From positions 39,083 to 103,082 of the forward strand of contig JASANC010001140.1 of assembly GCA_030248135.1 (NCBI GenBank): a DNA stretch of 64,000 bases, in the 5' to 3' direction. The position numbers and the translations under genes are program-made. Below the pieces are notes generated by a model. The model saw only the letters and a program-made list of their open reading frames with translations. It did no database searches and was not told the DNA's origin. The DNA comes from Theristus sp. LFF4_11. Lineage: Eukaryota > Nematoda > Chromadorea > Monhysterida > Xyalidae. Position 1 is the first letter of the stretch. Every line of letters begins with the position of its first letter. Below, one piece after another: positions 41,601-64,000 of the stretch.

Positions 41601-43913
41601 ATCTACTGCTTTCACAATCGTATCGAGACCAGAAAACGGACACTGTAATCGCATATGAGATTGCGACACAGCATCGACATCGCATGGCCCGCACATGCAA
41701 GGTGTATAGCATACATGGCCGAGTTTTTATATGCCGTCCAGGCCTCCCGTCCGAATATTGTGCACACGTCAGACGGCGAAGTCACGAAATTTTCTCCTTT
41801 CGACTGTACATGCATGTGCGCTCGCCGCATTTGAACCGTTTGCTCTGGCGGTGCTCTCCAAAAACGCGCACATCTAGTCAGTCCACTGTCTCACTTTAAT
41901 CAATTTAGGCGGCACACTCCCGGCGAAACACGGCAGCGGCCCACCCCAATATTATTATTATTACTATCACGATTTCTACGCACGCCCTTCAGTGACACAC
42001 ACGACACATGTGGAAGATTGGTGGCGCAAAATCAGATGAGGCATTCGAATGGTCGCACTGACGCACTGTGCTTTTCTATAACTTGGTCACACTGATTGCT
42101 CAAATCACAGTCAATTCAGCATTAAAAACATTTTGAGAGAACACACTTGAGTGCGAGAGGAATCACGTCACTAAAGTGCACAAACATCTGAGCTTATTTG
42201 GGGCCATGCACTCATGCACCAGTGTACGCACACATCATTCCACATGCTAAAGTATTTTCGGCGTTATGAAAACTGCATCCATGTTTTTTTCCTGAGCGCC
42301 AGAATTTTGTCGTGTCTGTTTTCGGCTTGATATCGGTGCATAGCTGTGTGCTGCAACTGTACCACCAAACACACATGTATGCCATAATGCACACATTCTC
42401 GCATTACATATTGCCGAAAAATCCGCGGCACGGCACGGTGTACACACACAGCGTCATACAAGGCTTATGGCTTTACGAACGTATATTACTGCATATACCG
42501 AATTCGAATATTTGGTTTTTTTTCGGACGTATTATGTACATATGAAAGCAACGGATGCAACCACCGAAAATGGTGCAAGTAACATACATTTACAATGCAC
42601 ATGCTCACAGTCGAAATACATGGACACCGTTATGTATGCCATCCCATACCTTTGGGTGGATCTTCTGAGCTAGTTTTCACGTTTTTTCGTTTGGTCTTAC
42701 GAGTTGGCGTATATCGAACGAGCACATACATATGATGCCCCAATATGGTATATGTTTTGAAAACAACAAAACACCACCACACCACACACCGCAAAACTAT
42801 TGTATATGTACGTACACGAACGTATGATATTTATGCACAAGCTATATTTTTTCGGTGGTTTTTTGGGATGCCAGCTTACATACCTATGTGAGCGCAGAAG
42901 CTGTGTCTCTCATGTTCAATTCCGCAATATCCATATAACAGCGCTACCGAAAATGATGCAAGTGGAAAAAAACGGACAACAACAAAACAAAACAGTTCTC
43001 TTGGCGGTATGAGCCCACCGTTAGCTTTTCAACGAGAATGGCTACACACGCTGTAAGCAATTATGATGCGCTTCTGAAAAACCTGTGCCACAATAACTAC
43101 GTTTTGTGTTTGTAAAGAGCTCCATGAGCATCCTAATCTCAGGCAGACGGGAAAAAAGAACAGTTTGAAGTGTCCCACAGCGGTTTCCTAATTTGTCAAT
43201 CGACTGTTTTTGGGCCATATTTTTCAGAAAGCACTTTTCAACGGCACACTGCTTATTTTTCGGCAGTTTAGCTGCAAATCTATCAAGCAGTGTCGAAACG
43301 GACACACACGCGCTTTTGAAGTGCACAGAGTTTTACGGAGCGGAAGAGCAAAAAAGTGCACCATAATGCAGGTGAAACGTTTCGGTGCACATGAGCAACT
43401 GCAGTAATAAGCCGGTTTTATGTTATGTATTTCGGCGAATGTTGAAAAATGAGCGGTTTACGTGCACATTGACAGACTGAAATTCATTAAAGCTGCATTC
43501 ATGAAGTATTCTTTAGTGCAATGTACTGTAGCTGTGCAACACGGTCACTAAATACTGCTTCACGAATGTCCCATAACGCCGATGATGTACATACCGGTAA
43601 CTCACACACATGTAGATACAGTATGTATGATATGAGAATTGAAAAATATGAAATTGAACGATATGAAAACAAAAGTTGTTTTGTGAGAATAAAGGGGGAC
43701 AAGCGCTGCTGTACAACCATTTTGCACTGTGGGTAAACCAAATTTAAATGCGGGCAATCACTGTGAATAGAGCGAACACTCAAATCGTGGTCAGCCACAA
43801 GTTTCAATTCTGTTTTTTTTGTTTCTGTCTACCGTATTAAGGGGGGTGTTGGGGGGGGGGGTGGGGGGGGGGGGGGGGGGGGGGGGGGTTGGTTTTTTTT
43901 TTTTTTTTTGGGT

Positions 43914-43947
<34 letters not shown>

Positions 43948-44161
43948 ATTAACATTTTTGTAACAGCAAGGGCCCGATGCAATAAATCAATGTCAGTCTG
44001 TCTGTAGCAAAACGATTACACTGACCAATCATGTATAGGAGATTGCGTCCCCAGCGATGCAAATCCTTACAGTAGCTCTTTCGTTCGCCATAGCATCTCA
44101 CCCCGCAATGTGTCGTCGTCGTCGTCGGCGTTGCGATTGAGCTGCCCGTTGAAATGCTCAT
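26608..44161 (-). CDS. mbr-1: E93/Mblk-1/MBR-1 (LCoR-family) transcription factor with two psq HTH domains
   Basis: This is a nuclear DNA-binding regulator; relatives control metamorphosis (insect E93) and neurite pruning (worm MBR-1). Exons on the minus strand: 44161-44026, 31610-31524, 30797-30712, 30460-30126, 29660-28803, 28486-28281, 28053-27437, 27210-26608. Every phase joins and gives 975 residues. Residues 19-103 match the LCoR amino-terminal module: [13 protein letters not shown], then [13 protein letters not shown] across the first junction, then [15 protein letters not shown], so a CxxxC and a CxxC probably bind zinc. QPMDLSVR (near 458) is a PxDLS motif for the co-repressor CtBP; GVDLSV near 887 is a weaker second one. 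The first psq domain (about 541-585, from [12 protein letters not shown] to [15 protein letters not shown]) is split between exons 6 and 7. The second (about 783-830) has [21 protein letters not shown] in the last exon. Ser/Asn-rich linkers and a basic [10 protein letters not shown] lie between. No LxxLL box was seen. Exon 1 starts at the only in-frame ATG after an upstream stop. Some donors are GTTGG/GTTGT, and the exon 5 acceptor at 29661 was chosen to keep phase. Confidence 0.9.
39465..40315. repeat. Scattered CA/TG and ATGT microsatellites
   Basis: Short tandem runs of ACAC and ATGT/GCAT occur repeatedly (39465-39500, 39708-39727, 40085-40150, 40280-40310) with alternating purine-pyrimidine character. 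They give long spurious open frames rich in His, Thr, Cys and Val on both strands. They lie inside the giant intron. Confidence 0.6.
43831..43947. repeat. Extreme poly-G/poly-T tract next to TACCGTATTAA
   Basis: After TACCGTATTAA there are about 100 bases made almost only of G, with one block of T in the middle, ending in GGTATTAA. The left edge and G-richness recall the element at 7571-8023. It may be a degenerate relative, a G-quadruplex-forming tract, or a stretch poorly resolved by sequencing. It lies in the E93-like intron, 80 bases downstream of the exon 1 donor. Confidence 0.55.
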
Positions 44162-45242
44162 CGTGTGTCTCAGCGACAACCAGCAGCTGCGGCACTTTGA
44201 TCTCGCATACTTGCTAATGCGGGGTATGCGGCATGCTTAGGGTGCTGCTGTGGCTGAAATAAAAGTCAGTTCGTCTAAGGACTTGAAATGTACAAGCTTA
44301 TCGGTCATAAAAAATACCGGCAAGATATCTATTACCAGTGCTAATATGGTCCCACTTGACTGTTTGACAGTAAGAGCAGATTTATATTTTTTTCTTTGAA
44401 ACGTAAAATCAAAATCAACAGCGCGCAATCAAATACTTGTATGACAGCTAATCTAGCCATATTCAACGTACGATCTTAATGATGACGCCGCATTATAAAA
44501 TTTATGAAAAACTGTGAAACACAGCAACAGGAGGAGGATATGCGAATGTTTGGGCATGGGGATGGGGGGGGGGGGCACAGTGAAGCTGCGCGTGCAAAGA
44601 CACAAGCTGCAGCGCACGTATGATGAAGCATGCACAGTCTTTGGCTTGCACACACACGCACAGACGCAGCCCACGTTTTGTGCCATTGCTTCTAGCCGAC
44701 AGCTAATAACTAAGCAGCGCATAAAAATTTTCGGACAGCGCGCAGAGCGCTACTGTCGGCCGAGCGGGCTACAATTTCAAATTACCGCCGATTCATTGAA
44801 ACGTCTACGCATGCCTACAGTGTACATTCGACCAACAAACCGTGCCTGCACTTTCAAGGTAGATTTGAGTTTTTTATTTTTTATGGTAAAATGGATAAAA
44901 TAGAGGAGAGAGGAGAGCCAGAGCGTGCCCCAGCCTCTGATCAAAAATTACAAAAATCAATCACTTTTTTAAGAATTTATACAACTCGTCATTGTCTGTC
45001 ACCGCCTTTCGTGCTTGTGCCCGTGCGTTGTGGTGGGTGCGTTTATTCACAATAAATGTTTTTCTAGCTTTTTTCAGAACGTTCGCCTCGCCGTCGACAA
45101 TTTATTCACTCACATCTCACGTCTTGTCGTGTCGGTTGTCTTCATCGTTTCTTCACATGTCACATGTGTCGAAGTTTTCATAACATAAAACACGATTTGA
45201 TAAAATAATCAAAGTGAGGAGCGACAGAATTCATTGTTTCCA
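44162..45242. promoter_or_regulatory. Shared upstream region of divergent E93-like and PP2A-A genes
   Basis: The two start codons are 1.08 kb apart and point away from each other, so both promoters should lie here. On the minus strand a good acceptor (TTTTATTTCAG) ends at about 44251, 90 bases upstream of the E93-like ATG. It could be the end of a 5' UTR intron or a spliced-leader addition site. A 12-base G run lies at about 44563-44574. No TATA box is evident for either gene. Confidence 0.4.
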
Positions 45243-52395
<7,153 letters not shown>

Positions 52396-53813
52396 TGAAG
52401 AACACTAAAATGTAACGTTCATTGGTCAGTGATTTCTAAATGGTATTTACATTCACTGATCAAAATGCAACCATGGAAAGAAAGTCTAATGCGTTCCCGG
52501 CTGAATAGCATTGGTAGAATTTTTAGTTGGCTTTACTTCAGTTCAAGTCAGCAGAACGACTAGAAAAATAGTTTGTGGCGCAGATGCCAATTTGAATTCA
52601 CTACGTTGATTGGTTGGTTTGTTTGATCGCTGGTTACTTTTTCCTTCAAGAATGTTTCCTAACAGAACCAGGAATTTTTAAAGGAAAGATTGAAACGTGC
52701 GAAAACTCGGCTTACTGAGTCGGTAAGTCTCTGCTGTAAAACAAACTAGCTTATCTTTTTTCAGCCCTGCGCGTCGGTTGATAGGAGAAATTCCGAACTT
52801 TTGAGTTTTTTTCGTTTTTTATTGCTGTTTACATTATTTGTCGCACAATACCAGAGTTACCCATTGCGTCGGTTGAAATTTGTTCAAAATGTTTTTTGAA
52901 TGTCAATTTTCCAAATTATAATTATTACACTCTGAAAATGATACGTCATTGCGGTCGTGTGTGTAAAATCCCTTCAATGATTAGAGGTCTATGAACACAC
53001 TTTCACTGCATCTGATTGTCTGCGTCGCACTGAATGCTGATTCTGACCGTTTGAGCGTGCTTTGAAGCTCACAATGTTGTTTTATCGGCTCTTTTTGCGT
53101 TTTCGTTGGCTTTGTATGTTTTCACCGTGTTGTTGAACTGCTATCACCGTGATTTGTTTCGTGAATAAAACACATTACTCAAATGTGAAGCAGCATTCTG
53201 AAGCGATATTTAGTGCTCGCGTAGATGTTAAACGCAGCCGGGTGATTGTCCACGATTTACAAGCACAGTTCTCAACAATTCTCAACAAATCAATTTTATT
53301 ACTTACATTAAATTGTGTCCACTAAGCCATTCGATTTGATATGACATAAAACAGTACCGGTTGCGCAATAATTACCACATTTTCGTCAACACAGACCAGA
53401 AGTACCGAAAATAAAAAAAGTCAATCAAAGCCAACCAGAATACGCTTGATTTTCTTGGAATACGCACAAAGAACTTACTTTCAAACGATTGAAATAGGCA
53501 GAAAAAAATAGAATACCAAAACTGTTGCAGTAACTCAAAAGGTAATGTGCACGATGGAATTCAAATCAATATTACAATAAAATTATATTGGAAGAAACTA
53601 GAAAAAAACTTTCAAACGATTGAATTACGTTGAAAAAATTAGAAAAATACCAAAACTGTTGCAGTAACTCAAAAGGTAATGAGCAAGATGGAATTCAAAT
53701 CGTGTAAGAAAATTACATTGGAAGAAAAATCGAATTCACTAAACTCTCACGACCGACAACGCGCAACTCTTAAAATCTTCCGTCAACCAACAAAAAATGA
53801 AAACATCCACGCT
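52396..53813. other. Spacer between convergent PP2A-A and alpha-tubulin genes
   Basis: It holds the 3' UTRs and flanks of both genes. A plus-strand AATAAA lies at about 53164, far from the PP2A stop; nearer weak signals are possible. Apart from the 131-base tandem duplication at 53479-53726, no other element or coding sequence was recognised. Confidence 0.5.
53479..53726. repeat. Tandem duplication, 131-base period
   Basis: Two adjacent copies start TTTCAAACGATTGAA (53479 and 53610). They share ACCAAAACTGTTGCAGTAAC and GATGGAATTCAAATC and end ATTGGAAGAA. They differ by scattered substitutions and small indels, so the duplication is not very recent. They lie 3' of the alpha-tubulin stop, probably in its 3' UTR or flank. 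Confidence 0.75.
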
Positions 53814-59127
<5,314 letters not shown>

Positions 59128-59342
59128 TTTTGTTTATTTGAAGTTTTGGATCGGTGGTGGTTGAATCAAAGATTATGAATAACTGAACTGAAGACAAAAT
59201 GTTGAACTTCGTGAACCACAACCAAATCAAGTGAAACACTCGCAAGAATCCGACAACGAAATGTCAAACGAAGCGAGCTTGAAGAACTGTAAAAACTAGC
59301 AGCGATAGTTTACAAAATGGCTGACTCAGCCTTCACCAGCGC

Positions 59343-59349
59343 TTATATA
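59343..59349 (-). promoter_or_regulatory. TATA box of the alpha-tubulin gene
   Basis: On the minus strand the sequence is GTATATAAGC, a near-consensus TATA box in a locally GC-rich context, about 215 bases upstream of the tubulin ATG. Transcription would be expected to start about 30 bases downstream, near 59315, giving a 5' UTR of about 190 bases before the ATG-only exon. Confidence 0.6.
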
Positions 59350-61456
59350 CGCTGCGCTGCCAAATTGAATTTGAAAACAAGGCGGGACTAATGACGAAGG
59401 ACCGCAACCGCAAGTTCATTGGGCTTCTTTAGCAGTTCTGTGCAGAGATTGGCTGCATTTTGGCGGTCGTTTAAAAAGTGAAGTCGCGCCAGCACGGTGG
59501 TATAGATTGTGTACGCGCTGGTCTTGACTGGACGGAATGGGGTGATGCATTTTTTTGTTGTTATCGGTACGGTGCGGTGTGCTTGTGCAGCCTTGAAAAT
59601 GTTTTTGTGATTGCAATGCTGTGGTGACTGCGTCGGTGGCAGACACAGCACGCGGTGACTCGTAAAACAGTTGGTTGTGCGCTGATGTAACGAACGTTGT
59701 CACACTTTGAACGTTCTTTCCGTTCGGTTTTTTGGTGAAAAATAAAACACGGATTAGCGGGCAACGGCAGATTATTCTGCAAACAAACGTGTGCAGCGCA
59801 GTTGGCATTTATGGCAATCATTTTTCGGCAGCTTTTACTGAGACGTCGTTTTGTGTATTAAAATTGTGAAGGAATGTTTCAATATGAAACAATTCACCGA
59901 TGAATTGTTTCGCGTTCATTGAAAAACTTCCTCTGCCCAAAAATGATGTTCGTCGCTTGTTCTTGTCATGCATGCGTAGGTATTTTTGGGCTAAACTGCC
60001 ACCCTTGGTGCCATATCACGAATACGCCAATCAACATTGTCACCATTCAACCAATCAGCGTCGTACGATTCATATGCAGCCAATCAGTTTGCTGCTAAGC
60101 AGTGATAATAATAAAAGGTGTGTTCAGGACCTGGCTCAAACAACATGTGTCCTTGTCCCGTCTGAGTCATTCATTTTGTTGTTTTCCTCCCGCAAAATCG
60201 TAATAAAAAGAAGATGCAACGCACTGCAAACTGCCTCTGTTTTGTTTGCTTGTCAGACACTCGAAAACGAGAAAAATTCGCAGTCTCTCTCATCTAAACA
60301 AACAAAGACCCGACAGCCGGCAGCTTTCAACAGCACTGAAAGACTGAAAAGTAATGAAATTTTGAGTGGCGTGTTTGTTGGTGGTTGGCCTGGAAAACGC
60401 AAAAAACACGCACTCGAAATGGGCTTGCAGATGACACCGGCTGTATTATTCACACATTTCCCGAAAATTTTACGATCTAAATATCTGTCGCGCGGTCTTT
60501 GCACTGAAAGGTAAAAATGTCAACGGATTTTTCTAAACATTTTTTGGAAGTTTCATTCATCATTCATAAGTTCAAGACGAAAATGCCGAGTTTATACGAG
60601 TGTTTTATCCCATCGTCCCAAACAATAAACAAAGTACACGAACGGAAAAACAATAAAAGTTTCAGAACAAAGAAACGTGAACCTGAAACCGCACAATTTT
60701 TTTTCAATTTGCTGTAAGTACATATACTTTCACAGATTTGTTACTCGTTAATGAACCGAGACTTTAGAACGTTTCAAGACCCCACAAATGTATTTAACAT
60801 CACCCACCGATATTATCACAAAAACAATGAAAAATAATGAAATATAACCCACAAAAGTTTCGTCAAGAGAACTTGAGATGGAATCAATCAATTAATAAAT
60901 AGTTGTCACATTCGGTAAAAACACTGTTGGCCGCGTTTTTATGCAATTTCTAAACTGAAAAACATTTTTAAAGACAAATTCAAAATAAAACTCCGAAGCT
61001 AACCACCAAGACACAAGGAAAACAACAAACCCATCAACAATCCAACAGCAACAAATTCACAGAATAAATTTGCATCATAAACAGAGTCAACAAAACCAAA
61101 AACAGGCCACTCAACTGATTGACAACCACTCTTTCAAAACAGGCAATAAAAATCATCAATGATTTTCTGTTGGTTCTTTTGGGCCTTTTACACCTAATGA
61201 ATTTTCAGACTCTCAATCAATAACAATGGTCACATCTGATAACAGCAATTAACAAAAACGGACAAATGCAAAGCAAATTGGCTAGAAAACCACAGCCAAA
61301 CACGCAAAGAGCGAAACAGTGGGCTTCTTAGATTTAAAACTGAAATTCAGAAGCCTGACTGGCTGCATAACTCCGCCAATTCAAAGAATGTTCAATCTCC
61401 GATGTTCACACAATAAAGAGGATGCGTGTTTGACTGCAAAAGCAACTTAGCTGCCC
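59350..61456. other. Spacer between alpha-tubulin and delta-COP
   Basis: Upstream of tubulin and downstream of delta-COP, both minus-strand. The only long frame is 204 codons on the plus strand (59900-60514, starting MNCFAFIEKLPLPKND). It has no recognisable domain, hydrophobic segment or splice pattern, and may be chance. The part from 60.7 to 61.4 kb is very AT-rich. Confidence 0.45.
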
Positions 61457-63811
61457 TCAGACAATCTCGTATCGTTCTGCATAAAACGTCGACTCTTGTG
61501 AGAACGGGACACTGTTGTCACCCAGGACAACCTTGGACGGCTGCAAACGAAAAAAACAACAACAATAAAATCCGAATCTCACAAATGTGGTGCGTGTGTT
61601 TCGTCCAAGTTGACCGTCCATATCCATGGAATCGCATGGCATGAAGACAATCATTAAACAAAATGCGCAAAATAAAACCGATAAGGAGCGATTTTTGTTT
61701 TCACTCTCGGTGCACATTGGAAAGATCCGACTCGAATGGTTTTTACGTCTCAAAACGATTTTACTGCTCACCAAGCCTCGAAATCACCAAGGAAAATTAA
61801 CAACGACCACAAAAGACGCAGCAAGATCGTTTAAAGATCGAATATATATTACAACTTGAAATTCAACTTGACCAAAGTCACCATAGCCGCCAGAAAACGT
61901 CACAAAAAACCGACCTTGATGTCGCAAAACTGCTGCTGCGACGAGAAACTGCAACGCACCGGGAAGAAGTGATCCGCGTGACCGGCTGGTGTCGTGAATT
62001 CAAGGGTTCCTGTTGGGAAATAAATCAAATAAGTGGCATTTCGTGTTCAACAGCACCTTGAAAACATTCTGCATTCCAAAATAATAAAAAAAACGTTATT
62101 ATTCTGCCCCAAGTGCGTTTGTTTCATCATCAATACTGAACAAGCAAGCAAGCGAACCAGTACGATTCGACTGATCGATGAGCGGAATGATCCACTGCAG
62201 CAGTTGCTTCGGCTTGTCGTATTTGTACTCGCCGTCGCATTCGCTGATCACTGGGGCACTCGAGGGACTGCACAGAAAAAGTGACAGTGCAAGAAATGGA
62301 GTGTTGAAAACTTGCAGAACTAGTCGCACGCAGACAATCAGCTGATTGGCTATGGCTGCCGATGGCTCATCCGAAGATAACCAATGACAGCCATTGTTGC
62401 TGTCAACTAGCACTTTAGACCATTTTTCATGGTGTGTTCCTGCCAATTACAAAGGACACCAGCTGAATTCTAACTGATCTCTCAAACCCATCGCAGGTTG
62501 CATCAATTTAGTCCAGTCGAATAACCACCGATCAATTTTCAAAGTGTGAATTGGTGGCAATAAAAACTGGACATTATGCGCAAGCGCAGTCTAAAAAAGC
62601 GCTGGCTTGAAGACAGAGTAAGGTGTCACTTGTTTCACACGCGATTTCAATCACGCAAATGTTACACACACAGCCACAACAATGCGGCAAACACACTGGC
62701 ACACATGTGCGCAGTGCAGCGTATGCGACTGTTGCGTGACCATGCGACATTCGTGTGAAAGTGCACGGGCGTTCAGAGTAAGGGACGCGGTCACTAAATA
62801 CTGCTTCATGAATGCGCCTTAAGGTGCTACTAACGGCAAAGGAATGTTGATGACGACGTCGTTCAGCTGCAGGTCATCCGTCTCCAGCGTGTACTCGATG
62901 TTCACTTCGCAGCCGTTCGCAGACTCCGACGGCCAGCAATTGACTGGAATGGATATTGAAATAAACACAAAATGAACTGCCAGAATTTTCAGAGTGGTCA
63001 TGATTGTGACGAAAAATGTACGTATTCTTTCACTGAAGAACGGATAATGCTTGAAGATGTCAATTCAAAGAAGAGAAATCCGCGTTGAAATACTCGCCGC
63101 TTTGACCATTGAATGTGACGAGAAACAAAGATTAGTCCAACCAAGCACAACCTGGAATGAACTAACTGGTCATTCTGGTGTGGTCACTGAATGGACTGAC
63201 AAACTTTTGCCCTCGATTCAAAACGATGAATTCTTTTGCCCGTTGGCTCTGCGGAGTTTTCATAGCCCTCACAAAGGCTTACAGAACACCGCCTAACAAT
63301 GGGCTTTGAAGCTTGTTCAATGTTCAGCTAACGTTAGATGGGTGAAAAACAATAAAGTCTCAGCTCTGAAATATGCAGTCAAACCTTTTTCAGGGCCGAT
63401 TGAAATTTTAAACTACGGAATACATGTATAATGGTTGCTGCAACGAATTTATCGCATCTGGATGGCCGGCTATTACCCAAATTCTTCAAAAACAGTTCAA
63501 AAGCTCATGTTCACAAATGTGAATCAGATTGAATAGATGGACTGATTGAATATGATTGTTTCGTCTGCATAATGTTAAGTTTTGAGCCGATGTAAACTGG
63601 TCGCGAGGCATAAAAATAAAATTTAAATTGAATTTGAATTTCAGTGCGAACAGCTGGACATACTCGACAACGGCACGTCCGCCTCGTCTGCACTTTGGTA
63701 GCGCCACTTCAGCACGCCAATCTCGTTGTTCACCGGAAACGGCTTCGCTGGATTCTTCAGCGTCAATCGATTCTCATTCTGCCACGCCTGCTTGTTCAGG
63801 TTAGGGTGTGT
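61457..63811 (-). CDS. copd-1: Coatomer subunit delta (delta-COP, archain), C-terminal part
   Basis: This subunit of the COPI coat drives Golgi-to-ER vesicle traffic. The window holds the last five exons (minus): 63811-63664, 62943-62835, 62267-62158, 62009-61915, 61540-61457; phases join and the stop is TGA at 61457-61459. They encode about 181 residues of the mu-homology domain. The first exon gives THPNLNKQAWQNENRLTLKN and GVLKWRYQSADEADVPLS. The next gives INCWPSESANGCEVNIEY and LNDVVINIPLP. The third gives SAPVISECDGEYKYDKPKQL and LIDQSNRTG. The fourth gives TLEFTTPAGHADHFFPVRCS. The last has STFYAERYEIV as the C-terminus, as in animal homologues (TTFLVDKYEIL type). The 5' exons, including the longin domain, lie beyond the right edge of the window. 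Confidence 0.93.
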
Positions 63812-64000
63812 CTGAAAAAGAAAGTTTTTGCTCATTTTCTGTCGGGATTGGCAGCAGTGATTGTGTGGAAGAGCGTGCACGTTACGTCGTTCGCTCAAGT
63901 TGACTATTGCGACTTGTTTAGGTTCGCGCGGTTGCGGACGTTGAAATGAACTTAGTCTCATGCTTCCTACGGCAACTCAAAAATGTTTTCAGCGCCATTG
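63812..64000 (-). other. Intron of delta-COP reaching the window edge
   Basis: The acceptor CAG directly precedes the exon at 63811. No upstream delta-COP exon is recognisable in the remaining 189 bases. Frames here are probably intronic. Confidence 0.5.

Larger units (their letters stand above)
31611..44025 (-). other. 12.4-kb first intron of the E93-like gene
   Basis: The donor follows ...MIG at 44026 and the acceptor precedes LESVAKR at 31610. No other gene could be supported inside it. Its composition differs from the flanks: many (CA)n/(TG)n and ATGT/ACAT runs (for example 39460-39500, 39708-39730, 40265-40310, 42370-42440) and a TC/GA-rich patch near 32100 and 32380. Frames such as 33897-34358 look random. 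Long first introns of developmental regulators often hold enhancers, but that is inference here. Confidence 0.7.

Noticed and set aside
43791..43982. Proline-rich minus-strand frame
   Set aside because: Translation of the poly-G tract; low-complexity artefact.
59900..60514. 204-codon plus-strand frame between tubulin and delta-COP
   Set aside because: No known domain, no flanking splice sites and ordinary AT-rich composition. Kept only as a note in the spacer entry.

Overview
The window is animal nuclear DNA. Its genes are split into many short exons with GT-AG introns, and introns and spacers are full of small non-autonomous transposon relics. An astacin peptidase followed by two ShKT domains, a FRPR/FMRFamide-type neuropeptide receptor, an E93/Mblk-1/MBR-1 (LCoR) transcription factor with two pipsqueak helix-turn-helix domains, and many T-rich acceptors ending CAG point to an ecdysozoan, most likely a nematode. 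The retained LCoR amino-terminal module and large introns suggest it is not a close Caenorhabditis relative. This placement is inferred from gene content only.

Layout. 1-9.6 kb: one low-complexity coding exon of an unidentified gene (minus, 1663-2050) and a G-rich TA-flanked element (7571-8023). 9.66-12.03 kb: a five-exon GPCR gene (minus). 12-22.7 kb: mostly non-coding, with palindromic or terminal-inverted-repeat elements at 12693-12964 and 15370-15757. 22.7-25.3 kb: astacin-ShKT peptidase (plus; the prodomain exons are not resolved). 26.6-44.16 kb: the E93/MBR-1-like gene (minus), eight exons encoding 975 residues in frame; its first exon lies 12.4 kb upstream of the second. 45.24-52.40 kb: the PP2A scaffold A subunit (plus), 15 exons encoding 598 residues; its introns hold a hAT-like element nested in repeat sequence, a foldback element with tandemly repeated arms, a small inverted-repeat element and a tRNA-like SINE. 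53.8-59.1 kb: an alpha-tubulin gene (minus), 13 exons encoding 448 residues, tail to tail with PP2A and with a TATA box upstream. 61.46-63.81 kb: the last five exons of delta-COP/archain (minus), which runs off the right edge.

The genes do not form a pathway. Tubulin, PP2A-A and delta-COP are housekeeping genes, the E93-like gene is a developmental regulator, and the receptor and peptidase are tissue-type genes. All five exon chains I could close (GPCR, E93-like, PP2A-A, tubulin, the delta-COP 3' part) have matching splice phases throughout, which is the main support for the models; a few splice sites with alternatives are flagged. I found no rRNA, CRISPR array or convincing functional tRNA. 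The most unusual content is in the repeats: several short element families, some with clean target-site duplications, lie inside introns of conserved genes.
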